64,000 nucleotides of DNA from Phycisphaerae bacterium (GTDB lineage Bacteria; Planctomycetota; Phycisphaerae; Sedimentisphaerales; Anaerobacaceae): the NCBI GenBank assembly GCA_028714255.1, contig JAQTMR010000009.1, positions 38,835-102,834 of the forward strand, given 5' to 3'. The stretch's first letter is position 1; each line of letters opens with the position of its first letter. Below are positions 37,202-45,524 of the stretch, piece by piece. The position numbers and the translations under genes were made by a program. The notes under the pieces were generated by a model. The model was given only the letters and a program-made list of their open reading frames with translations. It did not search any database and was not told the origin of the DNA.

Positions 37202-38803
37202 TCAAGTATCGAATATCAGGTCAAGTTTTCTACGCTGCGGCACGGGCAGTTCCGCTCCGCATCGGATGCAATCGATTCTTTCGAGTCCCCGTCGTCTGCC
37301 GCAAGCAGGACATTTAATAATCGGGGTATGGTTCAGGGCCAAATACGCTAATAAGCCTGCCAGATTGAATGCACCAACAAGAACAAGCCAGAAAAATAGT
37401 TTGCCCAACGAAGTCCTTCTTGCCCAGCAGTGCCAAAAAGCAAACGCCATCATCGCGGCACTTAGTATGCAGTTCAGCAAACTATATCGCGGGCGGAATT
37501 CTGTAATCATAAAGGCATAGGCCTGCATTATTCGCATTGTACTGACCCCCTCGCGGCCGAACTTATAAAGACTATCGCCAAACAGATGCCACAGCAAATC
37601 GAATACCGGCGGCGACGTTATGCTTGCCCAGCCCATAATTGTTTCTCTGTGGTCCGGTGGATACGGTATATCCCAGACAGGTCTTATCCAGTCGAATTGG
37701 TTGACAAGCTCCAGTTTGCCGTCACCAGCGACCTTGTAAAGCTGCAGCGATCGCGGCTGCGGCTTGCTGTCATATTCACGCAGGTACCGTTCCTGAAGTT
37801 TATACGATTCCGGCATGTCGAAGGAGCTTTCAAGATATTTCAAAAACACAGTATTGCCGGCGGCTGTGAAGTCCACTTTGGACAGCCGATACGCAGACGT
37901 TTGCTTCGTCCGTATTTGCTCAGACACTTCCACTGTGAGTATCTGGTTTGGCTCGCGCATTATCAGATGGCACCTGTCGTCGGCGGTTCGGCAATCAATC
38001 AACGGTCGATACTGAATATCCGAACTATCCCGTTCTTTGGGATTCGTCGGCCTCCATTGATGCCACCGTATAGAATCAATATCAGATTGACCGCTGTCGA
38101 AAAGTGTTTCGACTTTGCGGGTGCGAAAATCAATCTGATAAATTCGCTGTTTCGTTACGGCCAGCATTATGACAGAGGATGGGTCTTCGTCCGTCCACAA
38201 CGTCAGTCCCTTAAATTTTCCGAGCGGTTGTACCTGTGCTTTTGAGGGGACAAGCCCGTCAGCTCCAAGATAACCCATCAGGCCGCCTTCCGTCTTGTAG
38301 CCGGCAAAGACTTGTGCCTCAAGGTCGTATTGCCAGAACTCCCTGACTTCTTCCCCGACCCTGACAGGCACCTCCAGAACGCAAGGCAACGGAGGACTCA
38401 ACAGCATACGGCTTATTTGCTGCTCGCCATAGAACTCTGAATATCCTTGCAGCGATAACTCCCACTGAAGATATTTAAAAGGCCGGTCTTTGCGAATCCC
38501 CTGCCAAAGAATGTTGCCGTTTACATCCGTGACTTCCTCTTTTGTATAATCACCGTTATATTGCGCATCTGTCCAACGTACAAGATGCATCGTTCCATCC
38601 GGAAGGAAATACTTGACCGCTCTGTGAATCCTCGTCTGAAGGTCATCCGGGTATATCGTAGGCGACGGCTTCTCGTACATATACAGCCATACGAGCCCTG
38701 CCGCAAGAAACTGCGCAAAGAACACAATAAACATAATCAAAATCAACACGATAACGGTTTCTGCCGGTCGAGAAACATATTCTAAAACGTTTCGTTTCGC
38801 CAT
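37202..38803 (-). CDS. Large membrane protein with C-terminal zinc ribbon, ABC-operon member
   Basis: 533 residues from the ATG at 38803 (AGAGGA eight bases upstream). One N-terminal TM helix (about 18-42), a long extracytoplasmic region (about 45-400) with beta-rich repeats (YQIDFRTRKVETLFD, LWTDEDPSSVIML), two or three TM helices near 445-510, and a C-terminal zinc ribbon (IIKCPACGRRRGLERIDCIRCG). No family known to me. It is the last gene after a GntR regulator, ATPase and permease, so it probably belongs to that exporter or reports on it. Function unknown. Confidence 0.75.
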   Translation of the reverse strand: MAKRNVLEYVSRPAETVIVLILIMFIVFFAQFLAAGLVWLYMYEKPSPTIYPDDLQTRIHRAVKYFLPDGTMHLVRWTDAQYNGDYTKEEVTDVNGNILWQGIRKDRPFKYLQWELSLQGYSEFYGEQQISRMLLSPPLPCVLEVPVRVGEEVREFWQYDLEAQVFAGYKTEGGLMGYLGADGLVPSKAQVQPLGKFKGLTLWTDEDPSSVIMLAVTKQRIYQIDFRTRKVETLFDSGQSDIDSIRWHQWRPTNPKERDSSDIQYRPLIDCRTADDRCHLIMREPNQILTVEVSEQIRTKQTSAYRLSKVDFTAAGNTVFLKYLESSFDMPESYKLQERYLREYDSKPQPRSLQLYKVAGDGKLELVNQFDWIRPVWDIPYPPDHRETIMGWASITSPPVFDLLWHLFGDSLYKFGREGVSTMRIMQAYAFMITEFRPRYSLLNCILSAAMMAFAFWHCWARRTSLGKLFFWLVLVGAFNLAGLLAYLALNHTPIIKCPACGRRRGLERIDCIRCGAELPVPQRRKLDLIFDT

Positions 38804-38820
38804 TGTTTTAGTCCTCTTTT

Positions 38821-39510
38821 CTAAAATTCCCTCTTCAGGAACGTTTCCCACATCAAATAAAACAGAACGCCTATACCAATCACAATTGTTCCGAAGCTCC
38901 ACCAGTGTGTCCATTGCTGTGTAAATATAAAAAACATCCAGACCGCGAAGCCGAGTCCGGCCAGTTTCGTCGTGTACCACTTTGCTTTACTCAGGCCGGC
39001 AAGACCGGCTCCCATGTAAGACAGCAGCCCCGTACCGCAAATCAGCCAGCCTCCAATTAAAAATCCCATTGGCGGCGGAACCGGCGAATAGTCGGGCAAA
39101 CTCGCTCGCCAGAACAGATAACACCATACCAGGCCAACGGCCAGAATTAGTGATATAAAACCTGCACATATTTTAGCGACAAGTACTGTCGTTCTGTGTG
39201 TCGAACGATGTAAGATAAAGCCCCACGTCCCGGTAAAATCAGCAACCCAGAATTGTCGCACACCGAGCGCAAGGCCAAGCCCCACAGCCGAGACAAACAT
39301 CAACGCACCAACATCACCAAGCGGGTATCTTCCGACTTGGTAGCCGGGGACATTCGAATATCGTTCGAAAACACGATAGCGGTATTTTGCTTCAAATCGC
39401 ACGGTACGCCAAAGATTTAGACTGCCGAAAATCAGCAAGAACGCCGCCGCCGCAACCATCCAGGGCAGGCACTCACGAAGCTCTTTTTTGAGTAACATCA
39501 GGAATCTCAT
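38821..39510 (-). CDS. ABC-2-type transporter membrane subunit
   Basis: 229 residues with about six hydrophobic segments and no catalytic motif. A short cytoplasmic start (MRFLMLLKKELRECLPWM) and the pattern of TM helices separated by short loops fit the permease half of an ABC-2-type exporter. It starts 1 base after the stop of the ATPase gene, so they are translated together. Substrate unknown. YtrA-type operons often handle cell-envelope stress or antibiotics. Confidence 0.8.
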   Translation of the reverse strand: MRFLMLLKKELRECLPWMVAAAAFLLIFGSLNLWRTVRFEAKYRYRVFERYSNVPGYQVGRYPLGDVGALMFVSAVGLGLALGVRQFWVADFTGTWGFILHRSTHRTTVLVAKICAGFISLILAVGLVWCYLFWRASLPDYSPVPPPMGFLIGGWLICGTGLLSYMGAGLAGLSKAKWYTTKLAGLGFAVWMFFIFTQQWTHWWSFGTIVIGIGVLFYLMWETFLKREF

Positions 39511-39511
39511 A

Positions 39512-40435
39512 TTAAATTTCCTCCCATCTGAATAGTTTCCCTCGGCCGGGCGGGGCCGTGTATTCGATAAACTGGTCCTCCAGATTCATATTGACGATGT
39601 GGCATTTCTCTGCCCCGATAGATTCGGCTGATTCGGCGATTTTGCCGTCATCGGTTCCAACCAAAATCAGGGCAAGTTCTTTTTCGCTGCGCCTGCAGTG
39701 CAGCAAACCGTCAATATCAACCTGCTGCGGAACAGAATCCTTAAACTCAAGTATTACTTTTTTGACCGCTGTTCTGAACTGCTCGAGCCTGCAATCGGCC
39801 CTTATTACGCCTTTATCAATGACGACTATCCTGTCGGCAACTCTTTCGACGTCGCTGAGAATATGGCTGGAGAAAAGAATTGTTCTGCCCTGCCGCATAA
39901 TAATTTCAATCATACCCGACAAAAACTGGCGTCTGATTGCCGCATCAAGACCAAGCGTCGGGTCATCCATAATTAACAGTTCCGGATTCGGTGACAGAGC
40001 AAGGGCCAGAGAAACCTGTGCGCGCTGGCCGTTCGAGAGATGTTTTACCTTTTGCTTTCTCGTCAGGCCGAAATACTCAATCATCTCGGCGAAGAACCTG
40101 CCGTCCCACTGCTCCGGGAAAAACGCCCGCTGAAACTTTTCTAAATCAGCGATGCTCATCCAGCTAAACAATCGATGTCCCTCCGTCACATAACCAATAC
40201 GCTGACGAATTGAAGCGGGTAGTTCCTGAGAATCGCAGCCAAGCAGTTTCGATGACCCGGCTGTCGGCGTGAGCAATCCAAGCATCAATTTAATAGCGGT
40301 AGTTTTTCCGGAGCCGTTTCGGCCGACAAAGCCGCAGATGCAGCCGCGCGGAATCTTCAAATCCATATGGTCAACCGCAAGGACATTGCCGTAATATTTA
40401 GTAAGACCTCGTGCCTCCAACACTATCTCATTCAT
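39512..40435 (-). CDS. ABC transporter ATP-binding protein
   Basis: 307 residues. Walker A GRNGSGKTTAIKL, the signature LSNGQRAQVSLALAL, Walker B LLIMDDPTLGLDAA and the H-loop FSSHIL are intact. The C-terminal extension (about 220-300) is typical of ABC-2 exporters of the YtrB/CcmA type. It overlaps the GntR gene by 4 bases and is followed by the permease gene. Confidence 0.94.
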   Translation of the reverse strand: MNEIVLEARGLTKYYGNVLAVDHMDLKIPRGCICGFVGRNGSGKTTAIKLMLGLLTPTAGSSKLLGCDSQELPASIRQRIGYVTEGHRLFSWMSIADLEKFQRAFFPEQWDGRFFAEMIEYFGLTRKQKVKHLSNGQRAQVSLALALSPNPELLIMDDPTLGLDAAIRRQFLSGMIEIIMRQGRTILFSSHILSDVERVADRIVVIDKGVIRADCRLEQFRTAVKKVILEFKDSVPQQVDIDGLLHCRRSEKELALILVGTDDGKIAESAESIGAEKCHIVNMNLEDQFIEYTAPPGRGKLFRWEEI

Positions 40436-40845
40436 TTTTTCTTTTCCTCGCCTTTCTGTTTACCAACAAATTTGTTTGTCCTGTCCCTGAACATTGCAGC
40501 CAGGTCCCCGCCTTTCAGTCCAAGATTCAGGCCCCGCGTAATGAGTGTGTCCATTCTCTCGGCAAGCATATTAATATCCGCAGCATCACGGCTGTACAGC
40601 TTCGGGTCGCTGACAAAAGTCCCCGAACCGGTTTTGGTCGTAACTAATTTGGCCTGCTCTAAAACGGTGTATGCACGGGCGACCGTATTGGGATTTATCA
40701 CAAGTTCGGCCGCGAGCTTTCTGACCGCCGGCAGCTTGTCGCCGGTTGCCAGCTCATTCTTCGCGACGGCTTCGCTTATCTGCTCGACTATCTGGACATA
40801 AATCGGTTTGTCCGAACCCGGTGATATTTGTATCCAAAGTGCCAT
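40432..40845 (-). CDS. GntR-family regulator, YtrA subfamily
   Basis: 137 residues: an N-terminal winged helix (IYVQIVEQISEAVAKNELATGDKLPAVRKLAAELVINPNTVARAYTVLEQAKLV) and a short helical C-terminal part. This size marks the YtrA subfamily, which represses its own ABC transporter operon. It heads such an operon here, and a palindromic operator covers its promoter. Confidence 0.92.
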   Translation of the reverse strand: MALWIQISPGSDKPIYVQIVEQISEAVAKNELATGDKLPAVRKLAAELVINPNTVARAYTVLEQAKLVTTKTGSGTFVSDPKLYSRDAADINMLAERMDTLITRGLNLGLKGGDLAAMFRDRTNKFVGKQKGEEKKK

Positions 40846-40914
40846 TTCAGCCTATTTTCTGCCTTTCTACGAAGTATTCCGAAAACCATTAATTCAAAAG
40901 CGTATTAGTATTCT

Positions 40915-40949
40915 TAGTACATTATGTACTATTAAATATGCTTTGCCAA
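40915..40949 (-). promoter_or_regulatory. GntR operon promoter with palindromic operator
   Basis: On the minus strand TTGGCA (40949-40944), 17 bases, CATAAT (40926-40921). The 17-bp palindrome TAGTACATTATGTACTA (40915-40931) covers the -10 box, an ideal place for repression by the YtrA-type protein. Confidence 0.65.
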
Positions 40950-41151
40950 GAGAATTTTTGAAAAAATAAAAAAAATTTTCACCCTTTGGCGATAAAAATT
41001 TTCTTCTACGGCCCCATATTATCACCGCTGTCGGATAGTGAGCCACGATATCGAAAAAATCCTCAAACTGCCGGGTTTTTGTTCGGTTTTTGTTAGGGTT
41101 TTTCGGGTCGGATTACCGATAGAAATAAATACTGAAAGTAGAGTGATTAAA

Positions 41152-41637
41152 ATGAACGAAAATCCTAATAAACAAATTGAGCCTATATGCAAATTCGGCC
41201 CCGGCGGTGATTTTGTTTCTGTCTGGCCGGGCAAACCGCAATCTTCTGAAGTCACGAATAAACAGCCGGCTAATCTACTCGGACGTCTGAACGAAATAAT
41301 AACCGCACTACTCGGTTCAGCCTGTGGCATAGCCGCGTCTAAGGAGAACTTGGAATATGCCGTTGAAAGCAGCACTGGAAAATCCGCCGAAGGGCGAGAC
41401 TTCGCCATGGGCGAGCCAGCTTACTCCGCGCCAACTGCAGCTATTAAAAGCGATTCGCGTTTTTCAGGCAGGTCGTTGTTATTCGCCGACGATTGCAGAA
41501 CTGGCTTCGGAACTGACCATAAGTCGAAGCACAACATTCGAGCATATCGCAGAGCTGCGAAAAAAAGACCTGCTATCAGCTTCGCCGACCATGGCTCGCT
41601 CTTTGAGGCTAACTTCAAAAGCGCAAAAACTGCTTAA
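41152..41637 (+). CDS. Doubtful frame overlapping the start of lexA
   Basis: An open frame of 161 codons begins with an ATG at 41152 and runs out of phase into lexA. The first 68 codons (before lexA) read like protein (PICKFGPGGDFVSVWPGK), but the rest overlaps lexA out of frame, and the ribosome site is weak. It may be a short leader gene, a remnant, or chance. No family recognised. Confidence 0.25.
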   Translation: MNENPNKQIEPICKFGPGGDFVSVWPGKPQSSEVTNKQPANLLGRLNEIITALLGSACGIAASKENLEYAVESSTGKSAEGRDFAMGEPAYSAPTAAIKSDSRFSGRSLLFADDCRTGFGTDHKSKHNIRAYRRAAKKRPAISFADHGSLFEANFKSAKTA

Positions 41638-42049
41638 CAGCCTCGATAAGAAAATCGCGAACTGCCAAAGCCAAGTTGATGCAGCCATACCGCTGGCTGG
41701 AAAAGTCGCCGCAGGTGTCCCCATAGAAGCTGTCGAGAACATCGATTCGCTGTCTTTGAATTCCTGCTTCGGAACCGGTGACGATGTATTCGCTCTTGAG
41801 GTAAAAGGCGACAGCATGACCGGTGATGGAATAGCAGACGGCGACTTTGTAATCTGCCGAAAACGCAGCACAGCCAACAACGGCCAACTGGTCGTCGCAA
41901 TCGTGGATGACGAGAATGCGACGTTGAAAAGATTTTACAGGGAAAAATCCTCCGTCCGTCTTCAGCCTTCCAACGATAATTACGACCCGATTTATTCGGA
42001 TAACTGCCGAATCGAGGCCGTCGTGGTAGGCCTGGTAAGAAAACTTTAA
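41357..42049 (+). CDS. lexA: LexA repressor
   Basis: 230 residues with AAGGAG nine bases before the ATG. The N-terminal winged helix (LTPRQLQLLKAIRVFQAGRCYSPTIAELASEL) is followed by the S24 protease domain: Ala-Gly cleavage bond in KVAAGVPIEA (about 118), active Ser in KGDSMTGDGI (about 153) and active Lys in ATLKRF (about 190). It represses DNA-repair genes until RecA-stimulated self-cleavage. The operator sequence in this lineage is not known to me. A stretch with three GGTTTTTGTT-like repeats lies upstream at 41073-41107. Confidence 0.94.
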   Translation: MPLKAALENPPKGETSPWASQLTPRQLQLLKAIRVFQAGRCYSPTIAELASELTISRSTTFEHIAELRKKDLLSASPTMARSLRLTSKAQKLLNSLDKKIANCQSQVDAAIPLAGKVAAGVPIEAVENIDSLSLNSCFGTGDDVFALEVKGDSMTGDGIADGDFVICRKRSTANNGQLVVAIVDDENATLKRFYREKSSVRLQPSNDNYDPIYSDNCRIEAVVVGLVRKL

Positions 42050-42099
42050 CCCGGCACAGCAAATAACAAAATCAATACTCTGATTAAAGGCGATACAAA

Positions 42100-42786
42100 A
42101 TAAAATTCCAGGCTATCCTATTTGACCTTGACGGCACGCTGCTCGACACGCTTGCCGACCTTGCAAACTCGATGAATACTGTTCTGACCCGGCTCGGCTT
42201 TCCGGCCCATCCGACCGAGGCCTACCGTTATTTCGTTGGTGAGGGCATGGACAACCTCACAAGAAACGTCCTGCCGAAAGACCGTATTGACGAGAAAACT
42301 GTAAGCAAATGTCTGGCAGGCATGAGAGAAGAATACGGCAAGCACTGGGCCGACAACACAAAGCCATACACGGGTATCCCGGAACTGCTTTCGGGATTAG
42401 AGCAGCGAAAGATAGCTGCAGCAGTTCTGTCCAACAAACCTGACGAACTCACAAAGATTATGGTCGAGAAATTGCTGCCTGACTGGTCGTTTCGTATCGT
42501 ACGCGGCGCCAAGCCTACAGTACCCAAAAAACCAGACCCCACTTCCGCACTTGAGATTGCGGAGGAACTTCAGATACATCCCCGCCGATTTTTATATCTC
42601 GGAGATACAAATACAGATATGCAAACTGCCAACTCCGCAGGTATGTACGCGGCGGGCGTTCTCTGGGGTTTTCGCACCGCCGAAGAGCTGCTCGCAAACG
42701 GAGCGAATACGCTCATTAAAAATCCGCAGGATGTCCTGAAATTTTTCGAAGACACTCGGAAATCCTGCCCGTCCGATTGCCTTTAA
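42100..42786 (+). CDS. gph: Phosphoglycolate phosphatase-type HAD hydrolase; AUA start
   Basis: 228 residues if started at ATA at 42100. HAD motif I FDLDGTLLDT (about 8-17), the cap domain, motif II VLSNKPDEL, and motif IV YLGDTNTDMQTANSAGM are all in one frame. The first ATG in this frame is at 42172, after the catalytic Asp pair, so it cannot be the start. Going upstream there is no ATG, GTG or TTG before a stop at 42085. ATA at 42100 lies nine bases after AAAGG and exactly where the initiator Met of the family is expected. Removes phosphate from 2-phosphoglycolate or a similar small substrate. Confidence 0.85.
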   Translation: MKFQAILFDLDGTLLDTLADLANSMNTVLTRLGFPAHPTEAYRYFVGEGMDNLTRNVLPKDRIDEKTVSKCLAGMREEYGKHWADNTKPYTGIPELLSGLEQRKIAAAVLSNKPDELTKIMVEKLLPDWSFRIVRGAKPTVPKKPDPTSALEIAEELQIHPRRFLYLGDTNTDMQTANSAGMYAAGVLWGFRTAEELLANGANTLIKNPQDVLKFFEDTRKSCPSDCL

Positions 42787-43649
42787 GAAACATGCGTGCG
42801 ATGGGTATGGCCTTTGTGCTTTTTTAAGGATTTCAGCCATTTCGTCAAGGCGCTTTTATAAATCTCGCTGGAGACCAGGAAGCCGTCGTTATGGCTGCCG
42901 AAAATCTCGACAAACTCTCTCGGCTCATTCGCTGTCTCATACAACTCCAAACCGAATTCGAACGGAACGGTTTCATCGTTTCGGCTGTGAATTATCAACA
43001 CCGGACAATGAATGTCTTTAATATAATCGATGGTTCTATAGCTGAATCTCGCAAACCACCGCACAGGCATATAGGGGTAAAATTTTCTGCCGATATCAAC
43101 GTATGACGTAAAACCGCTTTCGATAATCAAAGCCCCTACCTTGACCCTGGTTGCCAACCTCGCCGCAATGCTTCCGCCCAACGACCTGCCAAAGGCGATA
43201 ATATCTTCCGGCGATACCCCCTTTTTTTCAGTCAGCCATTTATACGCCGCGGCGGCATCAAGATATGTCCCCTCTTCGCCGGGTTTGCCCTCGCTGTTGC
43301 CGTAGCCGCGATAATCAAAAATAAAGCAATTCAATCCCAGATTATAAAGTATATTTATCGTGTCCAGGCAGTGCATCATATTTCCGCCGTTGCCGTGGCA
43401 GAACAGGACCGTCAGCTCCGAGCCTTTGGCAGGTATATACCAGCCGCTCAACATCAGTCCGTCGCTGCTTTTGAAAACCACTTTCTCAAAGTCCAGCCCC
43501 AACTCCTCAGGAGTATAAGGAACTTCCCGCACGGGGCTGTACAGAAAAACCGGCTGCATAAAATAGAGCGACAGCCCCAAACACGAATAAGCGATAAACA
43601 ATACTGCAAGAATCTCAACGAATATCAGCATCGACCTTTTTGTCCTCAC
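42783..43649 (-). CDS. Membrane-anchored alpha/beta hydrolase
   Basis: 288 residues: one N-terminal TM helix (about 9-30), then an alpha/beta hydrolase fold with CHGNGG (oxyanion loop), DYRGYGNSEG, the nucleophile elbow AFGRSLGGS, Asp in HSRNDETVP and the His in GSHNDGF. This is the BEM46/YfhR-like group of unknown natural substrate, probably facing outside. Its last 4 bases overlap the convergent gph gene. Confidence 0.88.
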   Translation of the reverse strand: MRTKRSMLIFVEILAVLFIAYSCLGLSLYFMQPVFLYSPVREVPYTPEELGLDFEKVVFKSSDGLMLSGWYIPAKGSELTVLFCHGNGGNMMHCLDTINILYNLGLNCFIFDYRGYGNSEGKPGEEGTYLDAAAAYKWLTEKKGVSPEDIIAFGRSLGGSIAARLATRVKVGALIIESGFTSYVDIGRKFYPYMPVRWFARFSYRTIDYIKDIHCPVLIIHSRNDETVPFEFGLELYETANEPREFVEIFGSHNDGFLVSSEIYKSALTKWLKSLKKHKGHTHRTHVS

Positions 43650-43755
43650 GTTAATGCTTAATTTTTACAACCAAACCATGGCGGGCTCAACCACGGCCTT
43701 ATACTTATCTGTATTTTAATTTGCCCGGCAATCCAAAACAAGTTACAATTTCAAT

Positions 43756-44814
43756 ATGATTAAAAGAAGGAAAACGAGAACCATCAAGGCCGGGCGGATT
43801 TTAATCGGCTCGTCCGCTCCGATTGTTATTCAATCAATGACAAAAGTCCCAACCGTAGATATCGCCCGCTGCGTAAGACAGATAAATCAGCTCGTCGGCG
43901 CCGGCTGCCGGCTGGTCAGAATCGCCGTGCCAACGCGCGCCGACACCGCTGCCTTTGCGAAAATCGTCCAGAAAGTATCTGTCCCGCTGATTGCCGATAT
44001 TCATTTCAGCGCCGAGCGCGCAATCGAAGCGATAGAAGCCGGAGCCGCCAAAATAAGACTAAACCCCGGCAATATAAAAAATCGGGAAAACATCATAAGG
44101 ATAATAGACGCCGCGAAGATGCACAAGACCGCCGTCCGCATCGGCGTCAACGAAGCAAGCATCAGGGACCTGAAAATGCAGGACGTTCCGCCTCAAAAAC
44201 GCACCGCTTTGATGCTGAAGGAGATAAAAAAGTATGTTCGGCTGTTCGAGAATCGCGGCTTCACACAACTGGTTCTAAGCGCAAAAAGCAGCGACTGCCT
44301 GCGCACCATCGAAATCAATCGCCTCATCTCAAAAACTTTTGATTATCCAATCCACCTCGGCCTGACCCACGCAGGCCTTCCCGAAGACGCACAGATACCT
44401 TCGGCAATTGCCATGGGGACACTACTCTCGGAAGGTATCGGTGACACGATTCGAGTAAGTGCAGCCGGCGACCCGGTCATTGAAACAAACATGTCAAAAG
44501 AGATTCTAACTGCACTCGGTCTTTACGAACGGCAGGCGCCTGAGTTGATAGTCTGCCCGACGTGCGCCCGCGCTGAAATAGACGTAGTCAGGCTGGCCCG
44601 GCGGGTTAAAAAAATACTCGTCGGGATTGATAAGCCGCTGCGTATCGCCGTGATGGGGTGCATCGTCAACGGCCCCGGTGAAGCCGCCGACGCAGACCTT
44701 GCCGTCTGCGCGGCAAAAAATAAAGCATTCATCTACAAAAGCGGTAAAAAAATCGCCGTAGTTGCTGAAAATAAAATCATCCCTGCCCTGCTGAAAGAAC
44801 TGCAAAAACTGTAA
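43756..44814 (+). CDS. ispG: 4-hydroxy-3-methylbut-2-enyl diphosphate synthase
   Basis: 352 residues. It makes HMBPP from methylerythritol cyclodiphosphate in the non-mevalonate isoprenoid pathway. A TIM barrel (VIQSMTKVPTVD start, PLIADIHFSAERAIEA, KIRLNPGNI) is followed by the Fe-S part with cysteines in VCPTCARAE and MGCIVNGPGEA. The compact bacterial type without the plant-like insert. Overlaps the next gene by 1 base. Confidence 0.96.
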   Translation: MIKRRKTRTIKAGRILIGSSAPIVIQSMTKVPTVDIARCVRQINQLVGAGCRLVRIAVPTRADTAAFAKIVQKVSVPLIADIHFSAERAIEAIEAGAAKIRLNPGNIKNRENIIRIIDAAKMHKTAVRIGVNEASIRDLKMQDVPPQKRTALMLKEIKKYVRLFENRGFTQLVLSAKSSDCLRTIEINRLISKTFDYPIHLGLTHAGLPEDAQIPSAIAMGTLLSEGIGDTIRVSAAGDPVIETNMSKEILTALGLYERQAPELIVCPTCARAEIDVVRLARRVKKILVGIDKPLRIAVMGCIVNGPGEAADADLAVCAAKNKAFIYKSGKKIAVVAENKIIPALLKELQKL

Positions 44815-45488
44815 TGCAAATGGACGAGCAACTATCAAACATCTCCCCGAAAGAAATGCTCAAGCGGTTTTGCATTGTTGTCGTATTCGGCATCGCCTTT
44901 GCGTACATCGAAGCATCCGTTGTCGTCTATCTGCGGGAAATCTTTCACCCATCCGGTTTCACATTTCCCCTTATTGAATTCGGCAACAATCCCTTATGGA
45001 GACGACTGCTGCTAACCGAAACCGGCAGAGAAGCTGCTACGCTGGTCTTAATCCTTAGCAGTTCCTGGCTGTTCGGCCAAAATCGCCGGCAGCGGTTCGC
45101 ATTCTTTCTGACTATCTTCGCGGTCTGGGACATCTTCTACTACGTCTGGCTGAAAGTCCTTATCGGCTGGCCCGTTTCTGTTATGGATTGGGACATATTA
45201 TTTCTAATGCCGACCGTCTGGGCAGGTCCCGTTATAGCGCCGGTTATTGTTTCTTTTGTAATGCTTGTTTTCGCCGGGATAATACTTTACCGCTATTCTG
45301 TTAAATCAACCCCCATCGACTGGTTTGTCTTTACGCTCTCGGCAGTCATCGTGATTACATCTTTCTGTGTCGCCGGGCTGCACTCGGCTGAAGCAGATTA
45401 CCAATCCCATTTCCATTGGCCGTTATTCGCCGCAGGTCTCTTGCCCGCGATTGCGATGTTCGCAAAATGTCTTCTGAAGTCTAAATAG
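44814..45488 (+). CDS. Multi-pass membrane protein of unknown function
   Basis: 224 residues with five or six hydrophobic segments (about 20-40, 75-95, 100-120, 130-150, 165-190, 200-218) and short charged loops. The ATG overlaps the ispG stop (TAATG), so it is probably translationally coupled. No family known to me. The coupling does not prove a role in isoprenoid synthesis. Confidence 0.75.
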   Translation: MQMDEQLSNISPKEMLKRFCIVVVFGIAFAYIEASVVVYLREIFHPSGFTFPLIEFGNNPLWRRLLLTETGREAATLVLILSSSWLFGQNRRQRFAFFLTIFAVWDIFYYVWLKVLIGWPVSVMDWDILFLMPTVWAGPVIAPVIVSFVMLVFAGIILYRYSVKSTPIDWFVFTLSAVIVITSFCVAGLHSAEADYQSHFHWPLFAAGLLPAIAMFAKCLLKSK

Positions 45489-45524
45489 TCCGGCGAAAAT
45501 CCGAAACCGCCGGCGAGCAAGATT

